From positions 172,506-236,505 of the forward strand of contig WELB01000044.1 in NCBI GenBank assembly GCA_009602725.1: DNA of 64,000 nt. The letters are read 5' to 3'. The DNA is from Spirogloea muscicola (Eukaryota > Streptophyta > Zygnematophyceae > Spirogloeales > Spirogloeaceae). Below, one piece after another: positions 1 through 10,172 of the stretch (position 1 is its first letter; each line of letters begins with the position of its first letter). The position numbers and the translations under genes were made by a program. Below the pieces are notes generated by a model. It was not told the origin of the DNA and did no database searches. It saw only the letters and a program-made list of their open reading frames with translations.

Positions 1-3000
1 TTTGTCACGGGTTAGCTTGGAAATGCTGGCTGAGGTGGCGAAGGTGGGTGACCAAGGGCGGCGAAGTTCTGGAAGCTGCGGCAGAGTGAGGTGGAGCAGT
101 ACACCCAGCAGTATCTACCTCTCAAGATCCGCTATGGCGACCTTACTGATCCCGTCAGTGACTTCACTGATCAAATGTGACCTCTATGTCTTCAGTTCTG
201 AGGTTTCAACAGTGCCGTTTTTACATTTTGACTTTTGGACTTTCAATGACCAATCAGCTGCTGATGATCACCTTACGGTTGAGTAGATATACAAGAACTC
301 TCTAAAGGCTCCTGCCATATCTGTTGCTTGCAGCTGTACTTCGATTTCATAACCTTTTCTCAATTCGCCACCATCTCAAGGGCAATGCAGACAGGCCAGC
401 TTGTGTTTCAGGTCAGGACAGACTTCATGGCTCAAATTATTGTGCCTGATGTGACTCATCCTGGTATTGGTGCAAGTCACACCTGGTATAAGTATCTAGC
501 GACACACTGCCAGGTGTATCTTACCATGCTTATTACATGTTGTGATCACTTGTGGGTGCAGGAGAGAACAGGGTCGACAGGTGAGATGAGAACAGTCATC
601 AGAGACGAGCGCTTCCACGACAATGCCTCCCTGCCAAAGGCCTTTGAGCACCAAGCTGGCTCCAGAATTTATACCTCTCTTGTCGAGGGGTTTGAGGGGA
701 ACGTTTTTGGGGCCCCAATGCCTTGCCCATCTGGGGCAAACATTGACTATGTGAGAATCAATTGTACTTGCTGCAAGTTCCAGCTTGCTGATCAACAAGC
801 TTTGTCTAACACAATCGTGTGTATGCAGAGTCACCTGAAGAAATTCATGTAGCAGCAGTGGTTTTACTTACACAGGATGACATCTTGGATCACCCGCTTG
901 CAGGTTGTGGGATCCATTCGGTCTCTCCTTGATGTTTTGGTATCTCATGGGTATGCACTTGCTGCGACTGTAGCCGATGTGAACATTACCAGTGATGCTG
1001 GGAGCTTCCAGGTACATCAGACAGAGGCTTTCATCTATGAGATTGCAGTTGTGTGAGCTGTCCGTTTGGCAAGGCAATTTACTCTTGGTTGAATAAGGTC
1101 GACACATTATATCTGCAGCTTTTGCTGATGTCTATGAATCCTGCAATTGCTGCAGCTTAACTTGGAGGGACCTGCAACGCTGTGGGGAATGCGGACATTG
1201 TCCAACAGGGGCGCTTTGACAAGGACTGACTTCCATGCTCTCGCCATCGCAGCTCTGCTCAGGGCCAGTCAATTTGGCTGCAAGTGCACGCCTCAATGTA
1301 CTGAAACTTCATGCCTTGAAAGATGGACAATCAGTAGGGAGACGAAAAGATAGGTGCCATTGAGAGCATAGGAATGACTGCAACATTCATTTAAGCCATG
1401 GGTCTGAGCCATGGGTGCCTGGTTGCATGTTGTTGCCCTGACTTCCCGGTAGCTCGTCAATGGGTGTCAGAGGCTATCATATGTGATCATGTGCCAGGAC
1501 TCCGAAGTAATACGCTTTACAGTTTTGACGCGAGAGATCTCAATATCAGAGCTCAAATATATCCCACATTCATTGTCCAGCATGCAGAGAAGCTTGCAAA
1601 CATCCATTGCGCCTCAAATGTCTTATGAGTCCGGTGCAGCCATAGCCCTCAGGAGCTAAGTAAATGTACGTCATGTGCTGCAGACCTGATAGAAATGACG
1701 TGCTGCCAGTAGGAGCAGCATTTGCTGTAAATGCTCGTCCTAGTTAATTGGCAGTCTGTGGCTTCTTATATGCAACCTCAGGCTTTTCCACAAGTCGCTT
1801 CCACTCTCTGCTTTCCTCTGGTGGCACTGCCACTGTGAGAGTGCCTTCCTCAAGACCTAGGACAATGTATGCAGTCTGTTGTAAAGGTAGTCATGCAAAG
1901 CATTTCCAACAACAGCACAATGATGACACTCAAGAAGTCGAAGTGCAAGCTAGTAGTATGCCCATGTTGAATTGTGGAGACTATATTGCATGAAGTCAGA
2001 GTAAGGTTTCAGTTCACTAGTTGCTATTTGTGTGTTCAGGGACGACCTGCAAGATTGCGAGTGTGGACGGTTTTAAGTACCTGCCTCAAGATGACGCTTG
2101 TGCACTGAAGGTCCTATCCAGATCGTCAAGTTGGTATGCTATATACCTTTGTAGAATGCTGTGGTCTCTTGATGGAGATCCACATGATATCTGCGCCACA
2201 ATAGAGCTCCACTGATAGCGACAAGTAGTCCATTGCGTATTTCAGAGAGAAGACTGTATCTCATCCTGCGTGCCTGCAAAGGAAGACAACCTGGATGTCA
2301 TTTCCTGGAGTGATGTGATGTCTCTGAAGGCCCCATAGACTCAGACTGCCAGTTTTGGCCGTCTTGTCCTCAGAAAGGTAGATGTCGAAGTAGCTAGTTG
2401 CGATAATAGTCGTAGTCAGGTGGTCTCGCTGTCAGCAGACCGCCTGACTTTCTGTGATAAGAAAGAAGTGTAAGAAGGCATGATCGCATTTTAGACGGGT
2501 AGCAAACAGAAGCTTGGGCCTGCAGCATGAGTATTTCCGAAAGGCCTGCTGGTGACCTGGTGACCCATGGATGCGGCTGCTGCAAGTCGAGCATGCGCAG
2601 GCGCCATTTCTGCAGAAGCAATGCCGAGTCGGCCTGTGCCTGTCTGTGCATCGCTTGCAGCGCTGGCTCGATACCGAGTGCACTCTGTGCACCAAGAGTG
2701 CACCAAGAGTGCACCAAGAGGCGCACTAAGAGAAAGAATCTTCCAGTAGAGAGCGTTAGCTGTAATTTGCGAGCCCAGCAAAAGAAAGAACAATCTTCGA
2801 AGGTGCCAGAAAAGCGCCGAAGCTCACAGCGACTCAAGTAGAGCCACACGGCTGGAAGGTTGGAGCCACAGGCGCAGTTGCAGCGGCAGCGAGCTTGATG
2901 GCGAGCGCTCAAGCCGGGTCGCCGAGGCCGCGCGCCTTGGCCGGCGGCGGCGGCGGCGGTGAGGAGGGGCCTGCAGGCTGTGCATGGCCGGCGCTCGGGG

Positions 3001-3595
3001 AAGCGGCGGGCTGGCCAATGCCACTGCGGCTTCGTGCCCACCGTGGCTCATCCGGGGCACTGATCGGGTCGGGCTCAAGGAACAGCTCTTCCCTGTGATT
3101 CCTTTTTGTGGGGCGGGCTTTTCACAGCCCTTTCCCCCCCTGGAAACGAAGAAAGGACGCGTCCAGGAGAGGGCGGTGGCTGCGAGAGGCCAGCCCAGAA
3201 AGAAGACCAAGCCAAGCTAAGTGTTGGAAAAGCTTACTTCTTCCACTGTACGGCCATGGTGAGAGGCCAGTCCAAAGGAATGTACAAGGTCTGGTGTATT
3301 CAGTGGACGAGCGCGGCGAGTGTGTCAGCCCAGGGTCCGGCCTGTTGGGAATAAGCTAGCCACGCGCTGTGACCCGCAGCGGACCCCTCAAGCGACGAGC
3401 ATGTGGAGTCTGCTAGACTTGGAGCTTCTCCACTCAACAGCCAGCGCACTTGTACCTTGGCCCTTTCGGCAGTCACCTTGTTATTGTTGACAGCCGCTGA
3501 CAGAGGCTTGTTTTGTCCTCCTTCGCCTCTGCCTGGACAAGCATGCAGAGGACAAGGGATGCTGGGCACACCCAAAATCTTCTGAGGCCTGCTAC
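1..3595. other. Window start: unassigned sequence with possible exons
   Basis: Apart from the candidate exon at 904-1011, no gene can be assembled here. Between 2,685 and 2,725 a 12-bp unit (AAGAGTGCACC-type) is repeated about three times in tandem. At 3,111-3,130 (plus) and 3,178-3,196 (minus) two copies of the dispersed GGGCTG...CAGCCC hairpin repeat face each other, so this segment is an imperfect palindrome. A third, weaker copy lies at about 3,252-3,273 (minus). The 2,880-3,060 part is GC-rich with GGC runs and no convincing coding potential. Confidence 0.5.
904..1011 (+). CDS. Candidate internal exon, protein unknown
   Basis: A 36-codon open segment is bounded by a good acceptor (cttgcag) and a good donor (CAG then gtacatc). 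Read in phase 0 it gives a hydrophobic/polar mix beginning VVGSIRSLLDVLVSHGYALA and including VADVNITSDAGSF, which looks like real protein, while the other two frames are closed. Similar short open pieces lie nearby on the plus strand (about 330-410, 1,780-1,860, 2,030-2,130), so a multi-exon plus-strand gene may run through this end of the window. I considered the nuclear-pore protein NUP210 and could not confirm it. The product is not recognised. Confidence 0.3.
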
Positions 3596-3598
3596 ACC

Positions 3599-4027
3599 AT
3601 GTCTGTTTTGAGAATCTGCTATCTGCTGCTTTTCATGTCACTAGCTCAGGAATGGGCTGTGGGACACCCTGTAGCATCAGCTGCAGCAAGTTCTGCTCTA
3701 GGGGTCATCATTGCACCGGTGCTCAGATTGACAGTGTTGGCAAAGTACCGGCCTAGCACCAACGCTCTTGGCAATTTGGTAGTATACAAAGTGCCTGCAG
3801 CAGTTGGTCATGCTCTTCATGTGATTGCCTATACCAACTCGGCCAGGCTGTGGAAGGTGCTTATTGCTGCCAATGAGCCTTGGATTCGAGAGTACCATGT
3901 ACTCGTTACTTGCCAGTCAAAGAGCCAAAGCTTGGTGCACCATAGACATTTGCCCTGTCAAACCTATTACAGAAATTGCTATGCACGCAGAGAAACAACT
4001 AAAAGCTTCTCATTTGGGCACCATTGA
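3599..4027 (+). CDS. Uncertain 142-codon open frame
   Basis: An open frame with ATG at 3,599 starts with a hydrophobic stretch (ICYLLLFMSLAQEW) that could be a signal peptide, followed by alanine/valine-rich sequence. A second frame over 3,655-3,740 is also open and cysteine-rich, so even the frame is unclear. No family is recognised. It may be an exon of a longer gene, a signal-peptide protein, or chance. It is listed because it is the longest open stretch in an otherwise AT-moderate, non-repetitive part of the window. Confidence 0.2.
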   Translation: MSVLRICYLLLFMSLAQEWAVGHPVASAAASSALGVIIAPVLRLTVLAKYRPSTNALGNLVVYKVPAAVGHALHVIAYTNSARLWKVLIAANEPWIREYHVLVTCQSKSQSLVHHRHLPCQTYYRNCYARRETTKSFSFGHH

Positions 4028-4184
4028 CTTTAATCATGGGCCCCAGACAAGCCCTCAGAAAGACTTCAAGCCTGTGCCAGGTTTCACAAACAATTAGCGC
4101 TATAAGGCAACCTCACAAGTCCCAGAGTCAGGATTGTCTTAAAGTGATGCTACTTGCATAGAGCTGACACTTGACAGCCAGCAT

Positions 4185-4410
4185 TCAACTTCTGACTGCA
4201 AAGTACGTCAAGACAGACCAGTAACATAGACTTAGACTGCTTGCCAGCTTTTCAATGAGTCCCACTTGTTCCTCAAGGGTCTCACCTATTGCTGGCACTG
4301 GCGAAACAACTGCCTGGTGAAATCTGTTGCACACATACTGCTCAAAGGCCTCCCTTCTTGCTTCTGAGGAAATTCTTGCTTGCCCAATCATAAGATTGAG
4401 CATATTTTCT
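4185..4410 (-). CDS. Candidate exon of an unknown protein
   Basis: On the minus strand, after an acceptor-like ctgccag at about 4,420, an open frame reads SIKENMLNLMIGQARIS, then EARREAFEQYVCNRFHQAVV, then ETLEEQVGLIEKLASSLSL. The amphipathic, charged composition is typical of a real alpha-helical protein rather than a chance frame, and no stop occurs until 4,185. Neither the family nor the partner exons are recognised. It could be the last coding exon of a minus-strand gene lying between here and 5.0 kb. Confidence 0.4.
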
Positions 4411-5047
4411 TTGATCGAGGCTGGCAGGTGCATGGAGACTCCGCGTAGTAACAGTAGAGCACAACATTAAGTCGGCCTTTCTGAGCTGCTGAGTAGTAAG
4501 TAATTATGCTCCTTAAAGCTGCAGATAAATAAAAGAGCAAGGGTCAGCTGCATGCAGCATGCTTTTACTGTAATCGACATCACCAATGTCATCTCTATCC
4601 CGCCATCATTATTGATGAAGATGACATTCGTAGATGTACTTTACAATACTTTGTCAGTCTTTCCAGATGATTTTGAATGTTGGTATTCAGAGCAAGTGCT
4701 ACAGCTGCAATGAGAGGTGTGGGGCAAGTACCAATGGCTGCTTGCCAGAGGACAAGCTAGGAATGCAGGTGCCCAGCTTCAGAATTGCCGTCTCATGTAT
4801 GCTGCTGACGCGTTCCTAAGTCAGGACCAACATCCTGTGTATCATAGAAAAGGAAAGGCACTTAGAACCTGGTCTGTCGACCATGATCGGACCAGTTTGG
4901 CTAAAGGCACAACAACTGTCCTCTAGAGTGCTGCATGTTTGGAACCTTGTGACATCGACATCTGCGGAGCCAGAAAAGAGGGATGTGTCACGGGCAGAGA
5001 AAGTGCATTGCTGTTCTATTGACTGCCCACTCCCAGACCTATCTTAC

Positions 5048-5785
5048 GTTCCCATCCGACAGGTTGAGATCCCATATGTCAGTAAGAGCTTGCACTAGCC
5101 TCTTCAGAGCACAACAAGAGATACCAGAGTGGAGGGCCGTTCTACCTTGGATCCAGAGTTCATGTAAGGGCCTCGCTGGACGGCCTGGGAGTTCAGTGGC
5201 TTCTCTACGTCAATGATTGGCTTCTCTTGCCTCGATCTTCCATCACACACAGAAGTATCTGTATCAGCTAAGAGTGCAATGAGGGGGGTGTGAAGTTGAG
5301 TGTAGGTGTGGCGTGTAATACTGCTGAGAGTAGCCAGCTATCTGAATGCCTGACCACCTTGCGTGCAGCAGCAGAAGAGGTGATTCCTGTCCTTTTCTAC
5401 GGCAAGGTTAGCTACTGGGCAGTACGAGCAGCAGGCAGTCAAGCAGTCAGGTGGGCCACTGTTGCCAGTCTGACTGATTTCAGCTTGTACCTAGGGCAAG
5501 CTTTCGAATCTGGAAGTGACTTGGTCTCCTACTCTGAGGAGCCCCTGTTGCTGATGTGCTGCTCGCCCAGCTCTGCCAAGACCTTTGGGCTGGAATTTCT
5601 CACTCACTGTCCCCACAAGGAGCGCTTTCCGCTTGAGTAAATAAGAAGAACAAGACGGGAGCAGCGCCTGCTGGGGCCCGGCAGCTTGGCTTGACTCACC
5701 TGAGCACGAAGGGGAAGACGAGGCCCGCACAGGCGAAAGCGCCGAGGCCGGCGGCCAGGGCGAGATTGGCCCCGCGGCCGGACAT
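5048..5785 (-). CDS. Small single-pass membrane protein, plant-type, unknown function
   Basis: The first exon, 5,785-5,700, begins MSGRGANLALAAGLGAFACA and continues GLVFPFVL, giving one N-terminal membrane segment, and ends at a consensus donor (CAG then gtgagt). A later exon at about 5,226-5,165 encodes KPLNSQAVQRGPYMNSGSK before a gta donor, and another at about 5,095-5,048 encodes DIWDLNLSDGN. From memory, this order (membrane anchor, then a KPLPP.AV.RG.YMNSGS-type motif, then an acidic DxxWDL tail) matches a short uncharacterised plant protein family of roughly 70-90 residues. I recall no proven function. A possible extra exon at 5,589-5,531 (PKVLAELGEQHISNRGSS) would follow in phase after exon 1, but its 3' junction does not fit, so the exon count is uncertain. 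The 3' end is not defined. Confidence 0.5.
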
Positions 5786-6002
5786 GACACCGCGGCAGGG
5801 GGCAACCGCTCCCCACTGATGGAAGCCGGGGACGAGGCGAACCGGCTCGTCGCCGGCAAGCCTGTTGGGCGGAGTTGGTGCCAGGGCTCGTCGCAGGCCT
5901 TCAGGCGCCGGCTTGCTGGGGCGTCGTACTCGCGTGCTTCGTGTGTTGGCTGGACTTGCCTCCCTTTCAAGTACGCGCAACTTCAGGCAGGAGACAAAGG
6001 CG

Positions 6003-6063
6003 CGCGGTGCGCATGAAATTGAAAGGGAGGCCAATTTTGGCCTTATAGATGACCTTTTAACTG
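6003..6063 (-). repeat. Repeat family B, minus orientation
   Basis: Reverse complement of the family-B consensus: a GCCAATTTTGGCC core, GGCCTCCCTTTCAATTTCATG, and a GCGCACCGCGCGCC end. It lies about 220 bp 5' of the start codon of the minus-strand small membrane-protein gene at 5,785, in the same orientation. Confidence 0.7.
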
Positions 6064-6299
6064 GGTAATGAGCTGGCTAAGGGGGACACTAATATCCCCG
6101 AGTGAGCACATGCATATCTGACAAGCTACACTGAGGAGCCAAACCACCACCACGGGAGCCATTAGCTTGGGCTAGTGCACGACCAGCAGGCTGGTGTATC
6201 GCGAGTGCCTGGGAGCGCTGTAGACTCAATTCCGACAGCCGCATTCTTATAGCATTCAACGATGGCTTGCGGGACGCTAGAATACCCTAAGCTACCCGC

Positions 6300-7523
6300 C
6301 CGACTACGTCAGCGGGCATCGACATGCAGTGCCAGGCGATGGAGGAGGGAAGACCACTTCGTTCCGTAGCCGCCGTATATGTCCAAGGCGCATGGGAAGA
6401 AGTGGTCGCCCTGGGGGTGGTCATTGTAGTGCCTCTCCTTCTTCCTCTCCGCATGATGTGTAGCCCAACCTGGCACAGTCAGTGTGGGTACCCCTAGTTG
6501 GAATGCGTCGATGAGAACGACGTCGAGGAGAAGACGAGGCCCACCACTCCGGGGGGTACCACATCCAGGCGCCTGACGTGAGGCCTGCCACGCTTCTGGA
6601 GTACCAGCATGATGCCCGGCAAATCTATGGCCGCATGATAACCTGCCTCGCGCACCAAGCCACACATAGCGTCTCTGAGAAGATTGTGGGAGGCATTACG
6701 TTCACTTCCCTCAAACATCGAAGCATATGAGCTGCCAAAGAGATCTCATCCTCCAAACCATGGCTACATTTATACTGTCGAATGCCAGCCAAACAAAGTG
6801 GAGGGAGGCCGAGATGGTGGTGGACAGCCGTCCGGAAGAGATCGTCGGAGAGCCGGAGGGTTTCGTAGATCGGCAAAGCGTTGAGCCACTCCGACGCCCC
6901 GGAGAGCTGATGGAGTGGAGACGAGAGAGCCCACGCCCATCCTCCTTGAGCAGAGCTTTGAGGTGGCTCATGGCTTGCTCAATGGCTGCGCGTGACAAGC
7001 GAGCTTGAGCCTTCAGGTCAGAGCATCTTGCCCACGCTGCAAATTCGACCTGATCTGCCGCAAGTGATGGGGAAGGAGCGGAGAAGGTTCTGCGAACGTC
7101 AGAGAGGGAGGTTTGAAAGGGCAGGGTCCCATTTGCCACGCCAGCTATTGCTGGTGCCAGTACTGGCTGACCCCTCCTGGTGAAGCGCGTCGAAATTGTG
7201 GAGGCCACTTGGGCCCAACACCCCAGGTGCGCTGCGCGACCCAGGTGAGCCACAGAGCGGCAGCCAAGGCCGCCCTTGCCTATGGGGCAGGGCTGGAGAC
7301 GCCTCCTTCGGCGCTTTGCCCACTTCTGCGCACTAGCTTTTGCCTGAACGGTGTGCTGGCTTAAATGGGCCTCCCTTTCAGTCGATGCACACCGCGCGCC
7401 TTCTCTCGTCGCCAACGATATATACGGCACGTTCCACACCCAGCACCTAGCTGGCTGAGAGATGAAGAAAAAGGCGCGCGGGGCGTATGAAATGAAAAGG
7501 GAGGCCAATTCAAGCCAATACAC
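6300..7523 (-). mobile_element. 3' fragment of a non-LTR retroelement (reverse transcriptase C-terminus), degenerate
   Basis: Minus-strand frames, interrupted by frameshifts, carry the region downstream of a LINE-type reverse transcriptase: a segment ending in SPGASEWLNALPIYETLRL, then LSDDLFRTAVHHHLGLP, then LAAHMLRC, and at the end a KERHYNDHPQGDHFFPCALD-like stretch (about 6,345-6,430). The last part resembles the K-x-KY-x-DHP motif of the better preserved copy at 48.6-49.3 kb, where it follows RADLV...ADVVTT, a pattern compatible with a PD-(D/E)XK nuclease fold. No catalytic reverse-transcriptase core is visible, so the copy is 5'-truncated and dead. Frames shift at least at about 6,710 and 6,490. 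Confidence 0.65.
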
Positions 7524-7541
7524 AGTTCAAGCAGAAAAGAT
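7335..7541. repeat. Family-B foldback element (two copies in inverted orientation)
   Basis: Positions 7,335-7,412 carry the plus-orientation sequence: CTTTTGCCTGAAC, then TGCTGGCTTAAAT, GGCCTCCCTTTCA and CACCGCGCGCCTTCTC. Positions 7,466-7,541 carry its reverse complement with about 80-85% identity by eye. The two arms of about 75 bp are separated by about 55 bp, so the unit is a 207-bp inverted-repeat (MITE-like) element. It sits between the retroelement fragment and the small gene at 7,878. Confidence 0.7.
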
Positions 7542-7877
7542 GAAGGAAGAGAGAGCCACTTTGAGAGAGCCACCTTCTTCTGTAGGAAGAGCTGTTCCTC
7601 GCACCCATTCAGCAGGCCGCCTCGCGCCCCCACGCAGCCGTCCGCTTCGCGCCCTAGAGCCGGCGGCCGTCTCCGCATCGCCGCCGGCTCGTCTGGCACT
7701 TCCCTTGCCGAGCCGCGCCGCTCGCAGCGCACCAACGCACGCCGCGCGCCGGCATCGGCAGCTTCCTCGTCGCTGCACCAAGTTGAGCCAGCCGGAGCCT
7801 TGCTGGGCAGGCCGGGTCATCGCGACATCCACAGCCAGATGCTGTGCCTGCTTTACCTGCCTTGAGCTAGCAGTACT

Positions 7878-8368
7878 ATGGGCGCGGCTTCCGAAGACGG
7901 CGCCGTCATTCAGACGACCGAACCAGCAGGGCAACAGCGACTATCAGCTGCTCAATTTCAGCAGTGGAAGGCTGCCAAGGTAGCAACTCAATCCTGAAGT
8001 GCGATATGAAAATACCGAACAACAAAGCGAGATTCTGTGCAGCTTCCCGAAGCTGCATGAAGGATTGTCCTACACGATCGTCATCTATAATGGCCAACTG
8101 GTTTCACCGAGAGGGAGTGGAAACCTTGTAGACAGAAAAGCGAGTCTGTTCAGCTACCAAACACCTTCATAGCCTTGGGCTGCAGGGGCTCACCCTGATC
8201 GATAGACATGGTTATCATGGTGTGCAGGATTTGAGGGCTCAAGAAGCTGCTGAAGCTGCAGCCAAGCAACGGGCCCTTGACATTGCTGCAGGTCGGATCG
8301 CAAGGAATGGCCGAGAGTTGTTCATTCATGAGCCCTGGGTCTTTGATGATTCTCGATGGTGTGACTGA
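7878..8368 (+). CDS. Small 80-residue protein with a GRELF motif (DFRP/ZC3H15-tail-like)
   Basis: Two exons, 7,878-7,979 and 8,228-8,368, join in phase 0 through consensus sites (AAG then gta; tgtgcag acceptor) to give a complete reading frame of 80 residues ending at TGA. The N-terminal part includes AAQFQQWKAAK. The second exon is an Ala/Glu/Lys/Gln-rich helix (AQEAAEAAAKQRALDIAAG) followed by ARNGRELFIHEPWVFDDSRW. The order 'QFxxWK - charged helix - GRELFxxxPxxFxDD' resembles the C-terminal tail of DRG-family regulatory proteins (ZC3H15/Tma46 type), which bind DRG GTPases. The N-terminal CCCH zinc fingers of that family are absent. It may be a stand-alone tail homologue, or the last exons of a longer gene whose start lies further upstream. 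The identification is an inference from the motif alone. Confidence 0.45.
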
Positions 8369-9600
8369 CAAGGGCCCTAATCAGTGTTGTGAAATGCCAC
8401 CTACTCTGCCTGATGTAGGAGACTATATGGCTCCGTCCTCATGCAGATTTTGTAGAATTGATTATGTATATCAACTCTAGGTCGTCCATTCCTGCATGGC
8501 TTGTCTGGGAAGACTATCTGATATTTGTCCTGTGACCAATATCGAGTCCTTCAAGCCAAATGACCAATATCGAGCCCTTCAAGCCAGTAAGGTGGCAGGC
8601 TGTTACTTTCATATTGCAAGCTTTGAGCAGCCTGCCTTGAAGTGCCGTTCATGAAGATTACACTGCTGGGCAGGGCTTCCAGTCCCTTGTCCTGCCCAAG
8701 CATCCGCAATAATATGGGCACCAACAAGCATAAAGTCAGCCTCACAGGGAAAGGTGTATCTGCATGAAGTTGATATAGCAATTTGTAGCATTCATTTATG
8801 GACTTGGGTACACATAAGAGTGATGCTTCGCATGGGGAAAAGAGTCACATCAGCTAGAAATTGCAAAGCACCACCACTGACATCCGAGGAACAGACTTGT
8901 AGCCAAATTGCAACCAGAAATAAGTAGAATAGATGGCACTTGCTATGCTTTGATGTGGGCGCAGAAGCTTAGCTGCAAGGCTGAGATGATTCAGCGAGCT
9001 GGCCTTCCGGTCACTACACATGAGTAGCACACAGACCACATGTGCATGACAGTGGGCCCTGGCTAGGCAGCGGCTGAGGGCTCAGGGCCAAGAAGAAAGG
9101 GCCTGTCTTTGTATAGGCAGCAAAGCAAGCAATGATGAAGCAGCCCAGGTCATGGAGAAGGGATGAAATCCTTACCTTGAAGGGACTGTGGCCATAAGGG
9201 GCAAGCAAAGAGACAATTGGTACGAAGTTTGCGAGGCAGGCAATAGGTAGAAATGCAACTATATACAAGGGCAGTAGCTGTACTGAAGCAATTATATGGG
9301 GAAAGGGGCCTCATTGGCGGCCTATCATTGAAACTGGAGCATGGATACCAAGCCCATCAAATGTGATAAAATTGCCAGTGGGCGATCAGTCCAATAGTAA
9401 GTGGAGAACATGGTAAACTAGGGCCAGGCGCACCTAATAATAGCCATAGCTCTGTTTGAAGGTCACTCTCTAGATGTGAACTGAGTGCTATTTTGTCAAG
9501 CTTTGAACAGCGGCTGGTTCATCAGGGGTTATTGAGCAGCCTTCCATAGCCACTTGTTTGGATGCGGGTTTGCATGTCCCCCCTTTCCGTTACCAACTAT
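8369..9600. other. No recognisable gene; short tandem duplication
   Basis: A 28-bp unit (GACCAATATCGAG plus CCTTCAAGCCA) is duplicated in tandem at about 8,533-8,586. No coding exon with convincing composition was seen in the rest of the interval. Confidence 0.4.
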
Positions 9601-9688
9601 TGGGCTGGCCTGTCACAGCCATCGCGCCCCGTTTGGAAAACCCAATCTATTTTCGTCCGAAGAGGGCGATGCTGTGAAAGGCCAGCCC
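9601..9688. repeat. Hairpin-repeat (family A) pair in inverted orientation
   Basis: GGGCTGGCCTGTCACAGCC at 9,602-9,620 (plus) and GCTGTGAAAGGCCAGCCC at 9,671-9,688 (minus) with matching flanks (ATCGCGCCCC.TTTGGAAAA against TTTTCGTCCGAAGAGGGCGAT) make an 88-bp foldback. Each arm itself holds the GGGCTG/CAGCCC stem. Confidence 0.75.
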
Positions 9689-9745
9689 AAAGTAACGGAC
9701 AGGCAAAGTAGGCAAAAAGCTAAGAGCTTAGAAGAATATCAATCT

Positions 9746-9830
9746 CGAAGTTCTGCCTGAATAGTTTATTGGCTCAGCTTAGCCTCCCTATCATTTCATG
9801 CGCACAGCACGCCTTCTCTCCTCTCTCGCT
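9746..9830 (+). repeat. Repeat family B, plus orientation
   Basis: Diverged copy: TTCTGCCTGAATAG, TTATTGGCTCAGCTTAGCC, TCCCTATCATTTCATGCGCA, CAGCACGCCTTCTCTC. It is followed 180 bp downstream by the short frame at 10,008. Confidence 0.6.
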
Positions 9831-10007
9831 TCCCCTTCGCCCCCTTTGAGACATGAACGCAATTCTTTCCTTTGAGATAGCTGGTTCTTCACTTTTGTCG
9901 GCTAGCTTTTCACAGCTTCGGAACTCTTCGGAAGATTTATTTCTCTCGCCAGGAACAGGCGGCCTGGTTGGCTAGACGCCCACGGCCGTGGCGGCTCGTC
10001 CTCCGCC

Positions 10008-10172
10008 ATGCATGCTTCGCCGCCAGAGCTTGTTGGGCCGGCCCCGCCACTGCCGCCCTCCTCCTGCATCGCCGCCGCCAACGACGCGCCGCCGGCCGTG
10101 CAACTCTCCTTGTGCAGGCACCTGCTCATCTGTATACTGTACGTCATTGCAGCTACGGCGGCTATCAACTAG
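10008..10172 (+). CDS. Possible 54-residue membrane peptide
   Basis: ATG at 10,008 opens a GC-rich, proline-rich N-terminal half that continues into a hydrophobic segment, HLLICILYVIAATAAIN, before TAG. GC-rich start, CpG context and position 180 bp after a family-B repeat match the first exons of confirmed genes here. However, the acceptor-like gtgcag in the middle and the open antisense frame mean this could equally be non-coding. No family recognised. Confidence 0.2.
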   Translation: MHASPPELVGPAPPLPPSSCIAAANDAPPAVQLSLCRHLLICILYVIAATAAIN

